Shown here in pieces: positions 22,201 through 34,200 of a stretch of DNA of 64,000 nt. Position 1 is the stretch's first letter, and every line of letters starts with the position of its first letter. This DNA comes from Litsea cubeba (Eukaryota; Streptophyta; Magnoliopsida; Laurales; Lauraceae). The translations under genes and the position numbers were made by a program. The stretch is from contig CM022944.1 of NCBI GenBank assembly GCA_012931725.1, forward strand, positions 32,162,860 to 32,226,859, written 5' to 3'. Below the pieces are notes generated by a model that had not been told where the DNA came from, ran no database searches, and saw only the letters and a list, made by a program, of their open reading frames with translations.

Positions 22201-25200
22201 GGGTCCCAGATTTGGGATGTTGGACTTGTGTCCGGATGATAGATGGCTTCGGGCCATGATGGCCGTTATAGCGGCTGGTCCTTAATGGACGTGAGGGGCC
22301 ATGATGATGGCTGGTCCTTTGTGGACGTGTCTGATGAGATAGGGTCATTGTGACCGGTATGCATGTATACGATGAGGCCTTTGAGGCGTGGTGATGTGCA
22401 CGGGCACGGATTTGTATGTGAAAGAATCTCAACAATATTTGATGATTGATTTAGACCTACTAAATTATGTGATGTTATATTTTATGTGATTTTGTGTAAT
22501 TAGGAATATTCATTCACCAGTAGTACTGATGTTGTGTTACCCCTTCAGGTAATCATGCTGCGGGCGGAACAGAGCGGAACGATATTCAGTACGTAGATTT
22601 CAATATGCGTGGCTGACCAGAGAGAACGAGCAAGGATAATTAATGGATAAGGGGATTAGCCTTTGCTTAGGAAAAATTATTTAATGTTTTCGTACAATTA
22701 TTGATGCAGGCAGAATATATTAAAGTTTGAGTTTTTATAACTCTTTGATTAAATGAAATAATTATTTGATTTAAATGCCAAATGCTTATGAGAATTATTT
22801 GATGAATTTATGATAAATATTGCCAAGTTATCACGATCCAGAGATCTGACAGGCCCCAGAATTTGGGTCGTGACACTAGGGTTATGGGTTGTAAGGCAGG
22901 TGTGCTTCCTTCGATCTATTTGTGACTGCCTCTTTGCATCAGAGCTCCTCCTAAGCATCTGTTGTCCCCGGTGATGGAAAGGCTAGAAAATAGACTTGCT
23001 CTCTGGAAGGCTAAGTATCTTTCCCTTGGAGCTAGAATTAATCTGATTAAATCGGTCCTTTCCAATCTGCCACTATACTTCTTATCTTTGTTTAAGTGCC
23101 CTGTGGAGATTATAAATCGCATTGAAAAATTACAGCGGGACTTCTTGTGGCAAGGGGCTGAGGTGAAGAAAATTCCACTTGGTGAGATGGCAAATGGTTT
23201 GCAAATCTAAAAAAGAAGGCGGCCTGTGAATTCGACCAATTAAATCTATGAATCAAGCTCTTCTGGCTAAATGGTTATGGCGCCTCGGGGATGAATTAGA
23301 TGGTCTCTGGAAGAAAGTGCTCTCTTCAAAATAGAGTGTTGCGAGAGATGGTTGGGAGGTGCATGGTGATTCTCGTAACCATTCAGGAATTTGGAAAGGC
23401 ATCTTATCCGTTCGGGAGCTCCTCTCTAAATTCACCCGTTATCATGTGGGTAAAGGAAATACAGTTCTTTTCTGGTTAGATACTTGGCTTGGAGACTCTC
23501 CTCTGGCTTCCAATTCCCAGACCTATTCCGTTGTGCAAAGGATAAAAGAGCTCTTGTGAAGGATTATGTGGATCAAGTAGGAAGGGAAAATAAATGGGGT
23601 TCCATTTTTAGGAGAAATCATTTTGTTATTGAAGAGGGCCAATTGTGCTCTTTGTTGACCCTAATTGATGAGGTATATATCCCGGTGGATGGTAAAGACT
23701 TAAGGATATGGTCTTGTTCTGCGGATGGGTGTTTCTCCGTTGCCTCTTGTTTTGATGCATTCAATAGGGTTGATCCAGCCAAATTGTGGAAATTCAAAGC
23801 TCCTCCTAGGCTCCTTGAATTCTCTTGGATTGCCTTACTTGGAGGTACTTTGACCATCGACAACCTCCGACGCAGAAAAATGTGTATTGTTAATGCATGC
23901 CCCATGTGCCTGGCTGATGAGGAAATAGTGGATCACCTTTTCCTAAATTGTAGGGTTGCTCAGTTCCTTTGGAGGTCTATTTTCAGTTGGTTTGATGTTA
24001 GCGGGGTTCTCCCATTCAGTCTAGTTCATCTCTTTGAAGCTTGGAATTTGGAAGTTGGTTCTTGTAGAGGACACATAATGTCGTGGTCTTTTTTTGTGGC
24101 TACGTTATGGGTGATCTGGAAGGAGAGAAACAATAGATGTTTTCAAGATAATAAAGCTACCAACGCGGCTCTTCTCAGGGACAAGATCAAACAACTTGTA
24201 GCTTCCAGGGTCTACTCCTTTCGGGGCCTCCCAGTGGATATGATTCAGAGAAATTGGAAAGAAGTGTCAACCTCTTCCCCGGCAGTGTGGTCGAAGTTAT
24301 TTCACAGATGGACCACCCCCCTCCAAAAAAAAAAAGGCAGGTAGAGTGAAACTAAACTTTGATGGCAGTGCTCGTGGCAACCCTAGCGTGGCTGGGGTAG
24401 GAGCCATTATTCGAAATGAGGCAGGTATGCCCATTCTTTCCTTCTCGGGACCTGCTGGATTCTCCTCAGCAAATGTGGCAGCATTGTTGGCTATTAGGAC
24501 AGGCCTTAGAGAAACTAAGCGCTTGAACCTACAGGACTTGATCATTGAAGGGGACTCCTTTTGTGCAATTCGGTGCGCCTCAGGAGCAGCTAAAGCTCCT
24601 TGGAAGGTAGCAGGTGTGGTGGGAGAGATTTTGGATCTTGTAAATAGTATTCAAGTGGTCTTTTCCCATATTGGTCGAAGTGCTGACTCAGAAGCCTGTC
24701 GCCTACTCAAGGAAGGGGCATGTCGTAATGTGTTGCGAGTTATAGTGTATCCCCTGTAGTTTTTTGTCCCTTTTTCTTTTCTTGGTTTGTAGTCTTTTGA
24801 GATTGGGGGGGGGGGGGGGGGGGGTGTTGTGGGACCCTGAATTTTGTGTGGGTCTAGGCTTCATGCATCTTTTGTTACAGTTCTCCTATACTGTATAGCT
24901 TTTCTTTTTAATATACTCACTTTTCTCAACAAAAAAAAAAAAAAAGAAGCGCGCTACAAAAAAAAGTCCAAAAAGAAATGATCTTTTCAACAGTATACTA
25001 AATCTAAGTTACAAAGTATCCTCCATAATGCACCAATTATTTAACTTAAGAGATTCCCACCAACCAAGAGTAAGCAACTTTACGCAGCTTAAGAGAGAAT
25101 TATCAAAACAGGAGCATAACTTTCTTGGAATTTTATTCTAAATTTAACATGTAACAATATGAGATTTCCTCCACTAATCTGTCAACGTGAAAACACAGAA

Positions 25201-28200
25201 GTTAACCATCTCTGCATCCTGCTTTGGAGCTCCAAGACCACAAGTCCACAACCAACGTAACATCGTATACCTTTCTCAAGCGAAGTGCTTACAGAAAACC
25301 ATGAAATATCACAAGTGGATACTTCTAATACTCAACAGTAGTATGCACGTCAGGTCAGACTGTTAAGGTACTGACAATAAAGATAATTGTGCACATAATC
25401 TCGTAAAGAGAACAATGATAGACATTTTATTCTGCCCGGAAATATGTACTGGGAACGGGGATATGATACTCGTTCCCTATTAGATCAAGAATTCTACATG
25501 GAAATGGTTGGAGAAAAAAATGTAAATCATCAATCATGTTCAGCATTGCAAAATTCATTACTGGGCTGTAGGTTGTAAACCTCTGAGGAAAACCAAAACA
25601 TACCACAAGACCAACATCAGCAACCACTCTTAGTATCAGCTCCAAACTAACCTCCTCTCCAGGCTGACCAAGAACCAAAACCTGCAACAAAGAGGTAAAC
25701 AGTGCCTTCATTTCTCAGGGTTGAATACATGATGAACACAAAGTAAAAGGAAAAGAGAATTTGTTTGTACCCTAAAGATGGTCACTTATCTATGTGTCTC
25801 ATATAAGAGCATCAAAGTACCTATACAGCTGTACCTTTCATTAATATTGGGGAAATTCTATATGCACCACGTACAATGCTGAACACACCCACATTTTTTT
25901 TAAAAAAATACACATGACGAAAATACCCCTCTCCCTCTCCTTCCTTCTCTCCTCTTCGCCGACCTCCTGCAACCTCCGCCCACCATCCAATCGGTGCTGC
26001 CTGCAGGGGAGGGAGCGACAGAAATGGAGGGAGAGGGAGAGAGACAGGAGCAGGGCTCCGATCTCGACAAGCACCTCCACTCCCTCCAGAGATCCGCCGA
26101 CGTCCTCGATATCGTCCGCGCCGACTCCGACCACGTGCTCTCCTCCATTTGATCCACCTGCGACCTCGCCGTGCACCTCTGCATGTAAACAACAACCCTA
26201 GTGAAGTAAATGTAGCAGATCACCACAATGTAATACTGCCTGAAAAGAGTAAGCTTCATCAGATTCACTGCCACCTTCCCGTCAGTCCTGGCCGCCTCGC
26301 GCAGGTTCTTGATAGACCACACGATTGGGAACAGCACGGCGCAGCAGCTGACAACATCACCAAGCAGCAGGACCTGCTTCCAAGCGTACCAATCTTGGCG
26401 CTCTCGTCGATCGCGACCTGCACCTCTGGAGGGCGGGGAGAGGGAGGGAGAGAGAGAGACAGGAAGGGGAAGAGAGACAACCGTGCATATCTCAATTGCA
26501 CAGATATGATCAACCGTGCAATTAATAAATGCACGGGTTTTTTCAGCCGTGCACCTCTCTATGTGCACGGTTCCGAAACTCCGTGCACATTTGGAGAAGA
26601 CTGCGATCTGTGCACGGATATGATAAACCGTGCAAATGAAAAATGCACGGGTTTTTCAGGCCGTGCAAATGAAAAATGCACGGTTTTTCCGGCCGTGCAC
26701 CTCTCTATGTGCACGGCTTCGATACTCCATGCACCTCTGGAGAAGGCAGCGATCAAGAGAGGGCGGAGAGAGTTGCAGGGCGGAGGGGAAAATGGAGATG
26801 GAAGGAGAGATATGATGAAGCAGGGACAGAGAAAAACAAAGTAAGGAGAAGAGAGGGGGGGAGAGATGAAGTAGAGACAGAGGGAGGAGATGGAGTGGGC
26901 GGTGGCAAAGAGGTGGGGCGAAGAGAGTTGCATGGCAGAGGGGAAAAATGGAGATATAGAGGGTGAAGCAGGGAGAGGAGAAGTTAGCGACGAGAGAGGG
27001 AGATGAAGAGGGTGGTGTGCAGTGGGTGCAGTTGGTCGGGAGGGAGGAAGGGAAGAAGGCATACCTGGTGGAGAATAGTGGGTGCAGGTGGCATGGAGGA
27101 AGGGTATTTTAGGTATTTTTTAAAAAGTGGGTGGGTTCAGCAAAAGCCGTGGTGCATATAGAATTTCCCTTAATATTGAGAAACAGTTGAGTTAAATTGT
27201 AATGTTGGGTCATTGGGTTTATTTGTAATTTTGGGAGTAAGTTTCCTAAATTAGGATTAGTTTAAATTTGAATTATTTTAGGCCAGAGTCCTAGTGTGAT
27301 TAGGATTTCCTATTATGATGTAATGAGGTTTCCAAGTTTGAGTGAGATTTCCTATTATGACATAATTTGGTTTCCAAGTGTGAGTTGATGTCTAAGAAAA
27401 ACTTACTCCTAAAATTACAAATAAGCCCAATGACCCAAAGTTACAATTAAACATATCTATTTCTCAACAGTTAATATATCAGCCAATAATATACCCTTCC
27501 ATCACTAGAAATCCTAAACTTAGTTCGGAATATTGATATTATCATACATAAGGTTAGGTTTTTAGTGATAGACTCGCATCACTACAAGAATTCAAGTATT
27601 CTATGTAAGAATGTCATGCCACTTTTCCATTTTATCCATTTTTTCTTATCGGCCATGGTAAGGATGAGTGAGGAGCAGGTAACTGAGTTTGCATCCCCTA
27701 CCAATGTAGGGCTGGTTCCATTCCCACTACCTATCTTGGCCTACCACTCTACACTAGTTAAACTGTCCTTTTGTAGAGATAAGGACCGCCACAGATAGTC
27801 AGATATAAATGAGGACCAACATTACAATTTCTGCTAGTCATCTCGATATGACAAACTTTCAAAGCTGTTTTCTACTTTTCCTCTCTTTTGTTGTTATGGT
27901 ATCAAACCCCGACAGAGTACTTTGAAAGAGAAGGGATCATCATCTGCTATTCCTTTTCTCCATCAGAAATCTGGTTTCTCTAATTGACTGATAATTCCTC
28001 TGTTTGATGGCCCCTCAAGGAAAAGGGGTAGGCCAAAGAGGGAATGCTGGAACTAGTAAGGATAGATCTGAAGAACACAAGTTTCAGTACCACCCTCTAT
28101 GGATTCTTTGACACTTGAACATCTGTAGCGGAGCACATATACCATGCAGCAATCCCATAAATATATGTCCCATAAATATAATATTTGAGACTTGGCCCAG

Positions 28201-31200
28201 GACAGACTAGAATGGAGGAACAAAATTCCTGTAGCTGACACAAACATATTAGGGAAAAGGCTTTGAAGATGCTGATAATGATGAAGCATTTTTGGTCTTA
28301 AGTATCATCCAACTTGAAGCATCTGCAATTAAGAAAATGAAAAAAAGAAAAGAAAATGAAAAGAGGAGACACCTATCACCTCTCCATAATCCACAGTTGT
28401 TTTAAAAAAAAATCTTTCTGGGTCCCAATTAATTAACACAGAAATATGCAAAAGAAATATCCTTCCTCATCTTGGATCACGATTTAACTACAAACCCCAT
28501 CCAATAAAGCACATAGTCCAATAAGTCTCAATCCACCATATTGAAAGGCTTCTCAAAGTTCACCTACTTATAACCCATAGCCTCCCTCTCTTATGACAAG
28601 AATCAATTCAGTCATGAGCAATTATAGAATAGAATCTAGGATTTAACACCCTTCAATAAAAGCACCTTGCTGATCAGAAATAACCATTGGAAGACATGTG
28701 AACAATTAGCAAGAACCTTAGCTTAGAGCATGTCACATTTCCAATTAGGCTGATATGACAGAAATACTTGATAGCAGCAACCCCCTCCATTTTAAGGACA
28801 AAAAGAACAAAGTGTGCCTCTCAATTCTCTTGAATGTTTACCTCTTGTATGAAAGTCATGAAAGAATACCTCATATAATCCCTAATCAAAGGCCAAAATC
28901 TCTCTCAAAAAAAAAAAAAGAAAGACATTAGGATTTAGAGCACAGTCACCTCCTAAGCATTTCAGAGGTACCTGACCCTCCTAAAAAAATCAAGCTTCCA
29001 CCATCTAGGTCATTTTAGGGCATATAAAGTTACGTCGACTTTAGTTTCACTAGAATAGAATCTCTTAAAAGTACCACTTTTCATTCAATATCTTTAAGTT
29101 CTTCTCATACAATCGACTAGATTCCAGACTATGAATCTGATACAATCTTCCTCATGCACTTGTTATACCACAAATGAACTCCATCTTCTTGCCACCTTCA
29201 TTAATACACTTGTTTCGAGATCTCGGCCTCCACTAACTCGCTTCTGACCACACTTCCTCATATATTCTTCTTTAAGAGTAGCCTTCTGAAGCTTTTCCTA
29301 ATTAGTTAAATTACCATGCTCCTCTGCAATATCCAAATTTTGGATTTGGATGGATGGCCTCTTCAATCTTCAATCTTTTAGGTTTTGTCTAAAAGATTTT
29401 CAATTTCTGGATGAGTCAGAATCCCATCCATCCATCCATCACCCCCCACCTATTAGGAACCAACTTAGCAAAATCCTTCCCCAACCACATTAACTCCAAG
29501 TGGAATGGAGAACCCCAAGATTCCAAATAAACATCCAAATCAATAGGACAATGATCCAACGTAGGCAGAAGAAGAGCATGAAAATAAGGCAACATATCAA
29601 GCGAATCCACTATGCCTAAAAATACGTCTATCTTCGACACGGCTGTAACTACAAACATGTCAATCTTCGACATTGCGGACTCTTGTTCTCCATTACTCTA
29701 GGTAAAAGGAGCACCAGTCATCCGTAAATTAATTAAGATTGTTTTGTAATCTGACAGCTATCATAGAAGCAACCATAGTTTTCAAAATTGGAATCATATC
29801 GCAAATCGTTCATACCTATGAATAGAATCGTATCACAAATCATAGGATTTTCTTCCTTTTTTTTAAATGAAAAATAATTAAAATTAAAAGAAAAAGGAAA
29901 AGACAATTAGTCATAACCATCCATTTTCTCATTTATAGCAATATAAATATAATAACAAGTATATAATACAATCATATCAAGAACATCATGACATATTAAT
30001 ATATATATATATGAAATAAATGATGTGTAAATAGTTAAGTAAGTTAACGGGCGACCTGGCCCACAGTTAACGGGCAGAGCCATTTTAAAACATTCTCTGG
30101 GTCCTCCAGCCCTAGTCTTCTCTCCTCCCAGCCTCAACTTCTTCTCTATTTCTCGCCAAGCCATGGGTGACTCTACTGCTACTATGTCGGCTTCCATCTC
30201 CGACTCGTCGACCTCATCAACGGACACGTCTGGAGTGTCTTCCATGGTATTTTCGACCTACCCTCAGTGCAAGGATCTATCTTGCCCTTCCCCTCTCTTG
30301 GACGGACTTAGGTGACGGGCAAAGTCGGACTCCCTCTGGCTCCTCGCAAGCTGCTACTCCTCAGACATCGACTCCATTCCTTTTTGCAACCGTCACTCCT
30401 TGTCTCCTCTGTCAGGGATCCCACCTCCCTATTTCCCTCTGCCCTTCTCAATGACCCTGCTGATCATCTGCCTCGACGGCCCCCCTCTGTTGACTGTTCA
30501 AAGAATGCCAGTTTAAGGATGGCAAATAACCCTCCGAGTCAACCTAGAAAATTTGACTCAACAGACAGACCCTCTTTGCCAGCCCCTGCTGAAGGATCTT
30601 CCTCCACCAACTCTTGGCTGCCTCAAAAAATGAGAGTCTGTGGAGAAGCTATAGCCATCTCGGTAGAAAACAGCAAAGGAGGCTGGGACAGCCTAATTGC
30701 CTTCGCAAACGAGAGTGACAACCTTGGCAGATCTGGCTCCTCCAAAAAGAGCATCAAGCGAAAAGGCAGCAAAGAACTCCAAAACCTGTCTTGCTCCATC
30801 AACTATGACAACCGTCACCATGACAGCTCTCCCTCTTTCAAGCTGGTTACTAGAATCGGAGATACCCAAAACTGTTGTTAATGAAAGTTGTCTCTTGGAA
30901 CATTCGCGGGTTAGGGAGTTCAGTAAAGAGGGCGATAATAAAGGACGTCATACATTCTTTCAGAATAGATATTATGCTCCTCCAGGAAACAAAGCTTCGG
31001 GCTTCGTCTCTCCCTCTTCTCAGAGAAATTTAGGGTAACAGACATTGTAATTGGATCTCTTTAGATGTTGTTGGAACTTCTGGAGGTATCCTTCTGTGTT
31101 GGAACAGCAGGCTCTTCTCTATAAAAGACTAATACGTCGGCGCCTTCTCTGTCTCAGTTGTGATGGAAGATAGGGTGAATTTCCTGGATCATATCCTCTG

Positions 31201-34200
31201 TCTATGGTCCGACAGATCGCGGTCTTCGAAACAACTTCTGGAGTGAGTTAGACTTCATTCGTGGCAAATGGGAAGGACCGTGGTGCATAGGAGGTGATTG
31301 GAACATCCCTAGGTTTCCCTCAGAAAAGTCTGGAGGTGGGAATATTACAGCAGATATGCAATCCTTCTCAGATTGGATTATTTCTCACTTCCTAATAAAC
31401 CTTCATCTGGGGGGGGGGGGGCTAATTTCACATGGTCCAACCATCAGAGTCCTCCGACTATGTCGCTTCTAGACAGATTCCTGGCCACTGGTGATTGGAT
31501 AGACTTATACCCAGAAGTCTGCCAAATTGCTCTCCCCAAGCCCACCTCTTATCACTGTCCCATCTTACTCGATTCCAAAAGCTTAAAATGGGGTCCCTCC
31601 CCCTTCCGTTTTGAGCTTCTGTGGCTGGACAATAAGCGTTTCAGAGACTCAATTAAGGAGTGGTGGATCAGTTTTGATGCCAGTGGGTGGGCGGGTTTTC
31701 GATTCTCCTTGAAGCTGAAGATGCTGAAAAACAAGATTAAAGAATGGACCAAGTGCAATTTAGAGCCTGTTGGACCTCTTAAGGCAAAAATTCTAGAAGA
31801 ATTGCAGTCTATCGACAAAAAGGAAGAATTTCAAAGGTTTTTATCTGAAGAGAATTTAGCGAAGAGACTTGAACTTAAAGACGTCTTTGAACAAAAAGTT
31901 AGGGAAGAAGAAATCAAATGGAAACAAAGATCGAGGAGTAGGTGGCTAGAAGAAATGGACAAAAACACCAAGTTTTTCCACAGTTTGGCTTCGACTAGAA
32001 TGAGGGGCAACGGGATTGATCACTTGATGGTCAATGGTAACAGAGTAGAGGATAGAGAAGGGATAACAAATCACATCATCGGATTCTTTAACAATCTATT
32101 CAGCAAGGATGAAAGAAGTAAGCCTTCTTTAAACAATCTACAGCTCCCCATCATTAGCGAGGAAAACGCAAATTGGTTGGAAGAAGCGTTCCAAAAGGAA
32201 GAAATCAAAGTAGCAATTTTCAGCCTAGCTAGCGATAAAGTGCTTGCAACCAGACTGCAAAAGATCCATCCTTCGATCATCTCTCCGATGGGGTTCTCGT
32301 CGCGAACGAATGCATTCATTCCAGATACAAAGACAAGTCTCCTGGTCTAATATGCAAACTAGACTTGGAAAAAGCCTTCGACATGGTAGACTGGGACTTT
32401 CTTCTTTATTTGATGCGCAGGATGGGATTCGGAGATAAATGGAGGGATTGGATTCGAGAATGCATCTCATCTGCTACCTACTCAATCCTTGTTAATGGCT
32501 CCCCGAAAGAATTCTTCCCAGCAGAAAGGGGTCTGCGTCAGAGAGACCCTTTATCTCCGTTCCTTTTTTTTATCATTGGAGAGGCTCTCAGTAGAATGCT
32601 TTCTAAAACAGAAGTTTGTATTTTGATTTGCGGTTTCAAGCCCGCTCAGAATGCTCCATCTGTCTCTCATCTCCTTTATGCGGATGATAATCTACTATTT
32701 TGCGATGGAAAAGTAGATCAAATTCAAAACTTGGTTGCCAATCTCAAATGCTTCGAAGCTGTTTCAGGCCTCAAGATTAATTTCTCTAAAAGCGCCATCC
32801 TAGGGATCTCTATTGAAGAAGTCTCTCTTCGTCACTATGCAACTATCTTGGGATGCACAGTCGACACTTTCCCATCCACCTACCTTGGGCTTCCTCTATG
32901 TCAAAGTAGGTTGCCAAAATCCATCTGGAACCCAATTCTTGAGAGAATTGAGAAAAGGTTGTCTTCTTGGAAAGCAAGATACTTATCCCTAGGAGGCAGA
33001 ATCACGTTGATCCAATCTGCTCTTGCCAACCTTCCAATTTACTACATGTCTATTTTCAAATGCCCAGTTGCTATCATCAATCATATTGAGAAGCTTCAAC
33101 GTGACTTCCTATGGCAGGGCTGCGGGTCAGAAAAGATTCACTTCGTGATTTGGAAATCAGTCTGTCGCCCTTAAAAGTCAGGCGGTCTAGGTATAAGACC
33201 CTTTTAAGGAGCATGAATCAAGCTTTATTGGGCAGATGGCTTTGGAGGCTGGGGGACGAATCTGAAGGTCTGTGGAGAAATATCCTTCTAGCCAAATACA
33301 AAGTGAGGAGAAACAGTTGGGACATCTATCCTCCATCCCAAAGGTGCTCAAATTTTTGGAAAGGAATTTGCTCTACCAAAGACTCTTTTACTCAATCCAT
33401 CCGTAACCAAGTTGGCAATGGAGAGAACATATCTTTTTGGCATGACATTTGGGTCGGTAACAACCCCTTAGCGATTCAATTCCCTAATCGTTACAGATGT
33501 GCCAAAAACCGCAAAGCCAGGGTCAGAGATTACCTTGACATGAATGGCAGCCAGCAACTATGGGGCCCCATTTTCAGAAGGAATCTTTCTGAGGCAAAGG
33601 AAGCAAACCTCTTCAATCTTTTTGAGGTCCTTAGCGGGTTGGACACCATCGGCGAAGTGCAAGACATCAGATGTTGGGCCCCTTCCAGCAGCGGCTCTTT
33701 CACTATTTCCTCCTTCTTCTCCGCCCTTCATGTAGGGCCCACGTCTACTCATCGAGATTGGCCCTTCCTCTGCAAAATTAAGGCCCCTCCCAGAGTCCTT
33801 GCTTTCATCTGGCTTGCTCTCCAGAATAAAATTTTGACTATGAATAATCTCCACCGCTGGAAAATGTTTATTGTCAATGCTTGCCCCCTTTGCTTAGCGA
33901 ATGACTCATTGGTTGACCATTTATTCCTTCATTGTAAGCAGACAAAAGCTATCTGGTTAGCAATCCTCAAGGAGTTTAACTGCAGCTGGGTTATTCCTAT
34001 TTCCTTTCCCGAGATGTTCCAACAGTGGGCTTGTCCGATTTCTACCTCCAAAGGGAAGATCATGTGGCGCCTATCTTTTCTTGCCTTCATTTGGACGATT
34101 TGGAAAGAGAGAAACAACAGATGTTTTGAAGACTCTTCCTCCTCCCAAGAAGACTTCACTGTAGCCTCTTGGGTCTCTATTCTCCCAGACTTTCGGGACT

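Larger units (their letters stand above)
20050..24945 (+). mobile_element. 5'-truncated L1-like LINE, split by a solo LTR
   Basis: Plus-strand ORF2 remnant in OBG intron 5. The left part (20050-20722) gives RT motifs LNQGAFVKGRQILDGVLIAN, MVDWDFLQYL, SRGLRQGDPLSPFLF and FADDTLLF. After the 2.15-kb insertion it resumes at 22881 with ERLENRLALWKAKYLSLGAR and LQRDFLWQG, then zf-RVT with NACPMCLADEEIVDHLF..C (near 23890-23960), WVIWKERNNRCF, and RNase H with LNFDGSARGN (24350) and IEGDSFCAI. The 3' UTR has a 20-base G run (24805-24824) and ends in poly(A) at about 24930-24945. Several frameshifts and a stop make it inactive. Confidence 0.9.
25850..27169. mobile_element. Pack-MULE (Mutator-like, 1320 bp) carrying two host gene fragments; 9-bp TSD TTAATATTG
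   Basis: The ends are perfect 22-bp inverted repeats beginning GGGAAATTCTATATGCACCA. Weaker inverted similarity (GCTGAACNCACCCAC..TTTTTAAAAAA) extends to about 75 bp. The 9-bp duplication TTAATATTG lies at 25841-25849 and 27170-27178, diagnostic for Mutator-like elements with long TIRs. There is no transposase. The interior is GC-rich and unlike the flanking intron. It holds a COG4-like fragment (plus) and a seven-transmembrane-receptor fragment (minus), then a GTGCACGG-rich repeat array and purine-rich GAGAGGG stretches. It lies in OBG intron 4, close to exon 5. Confidence 0.9.

Noticed and set aside
25821..26844. Several overlapping frames of 90-230 codons on both strands
   Set aside because: They are GC-rich, low-complexity frames within the Pack-MULE. 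Only the two captured fragments show family similarity, and neither is a complete gene.
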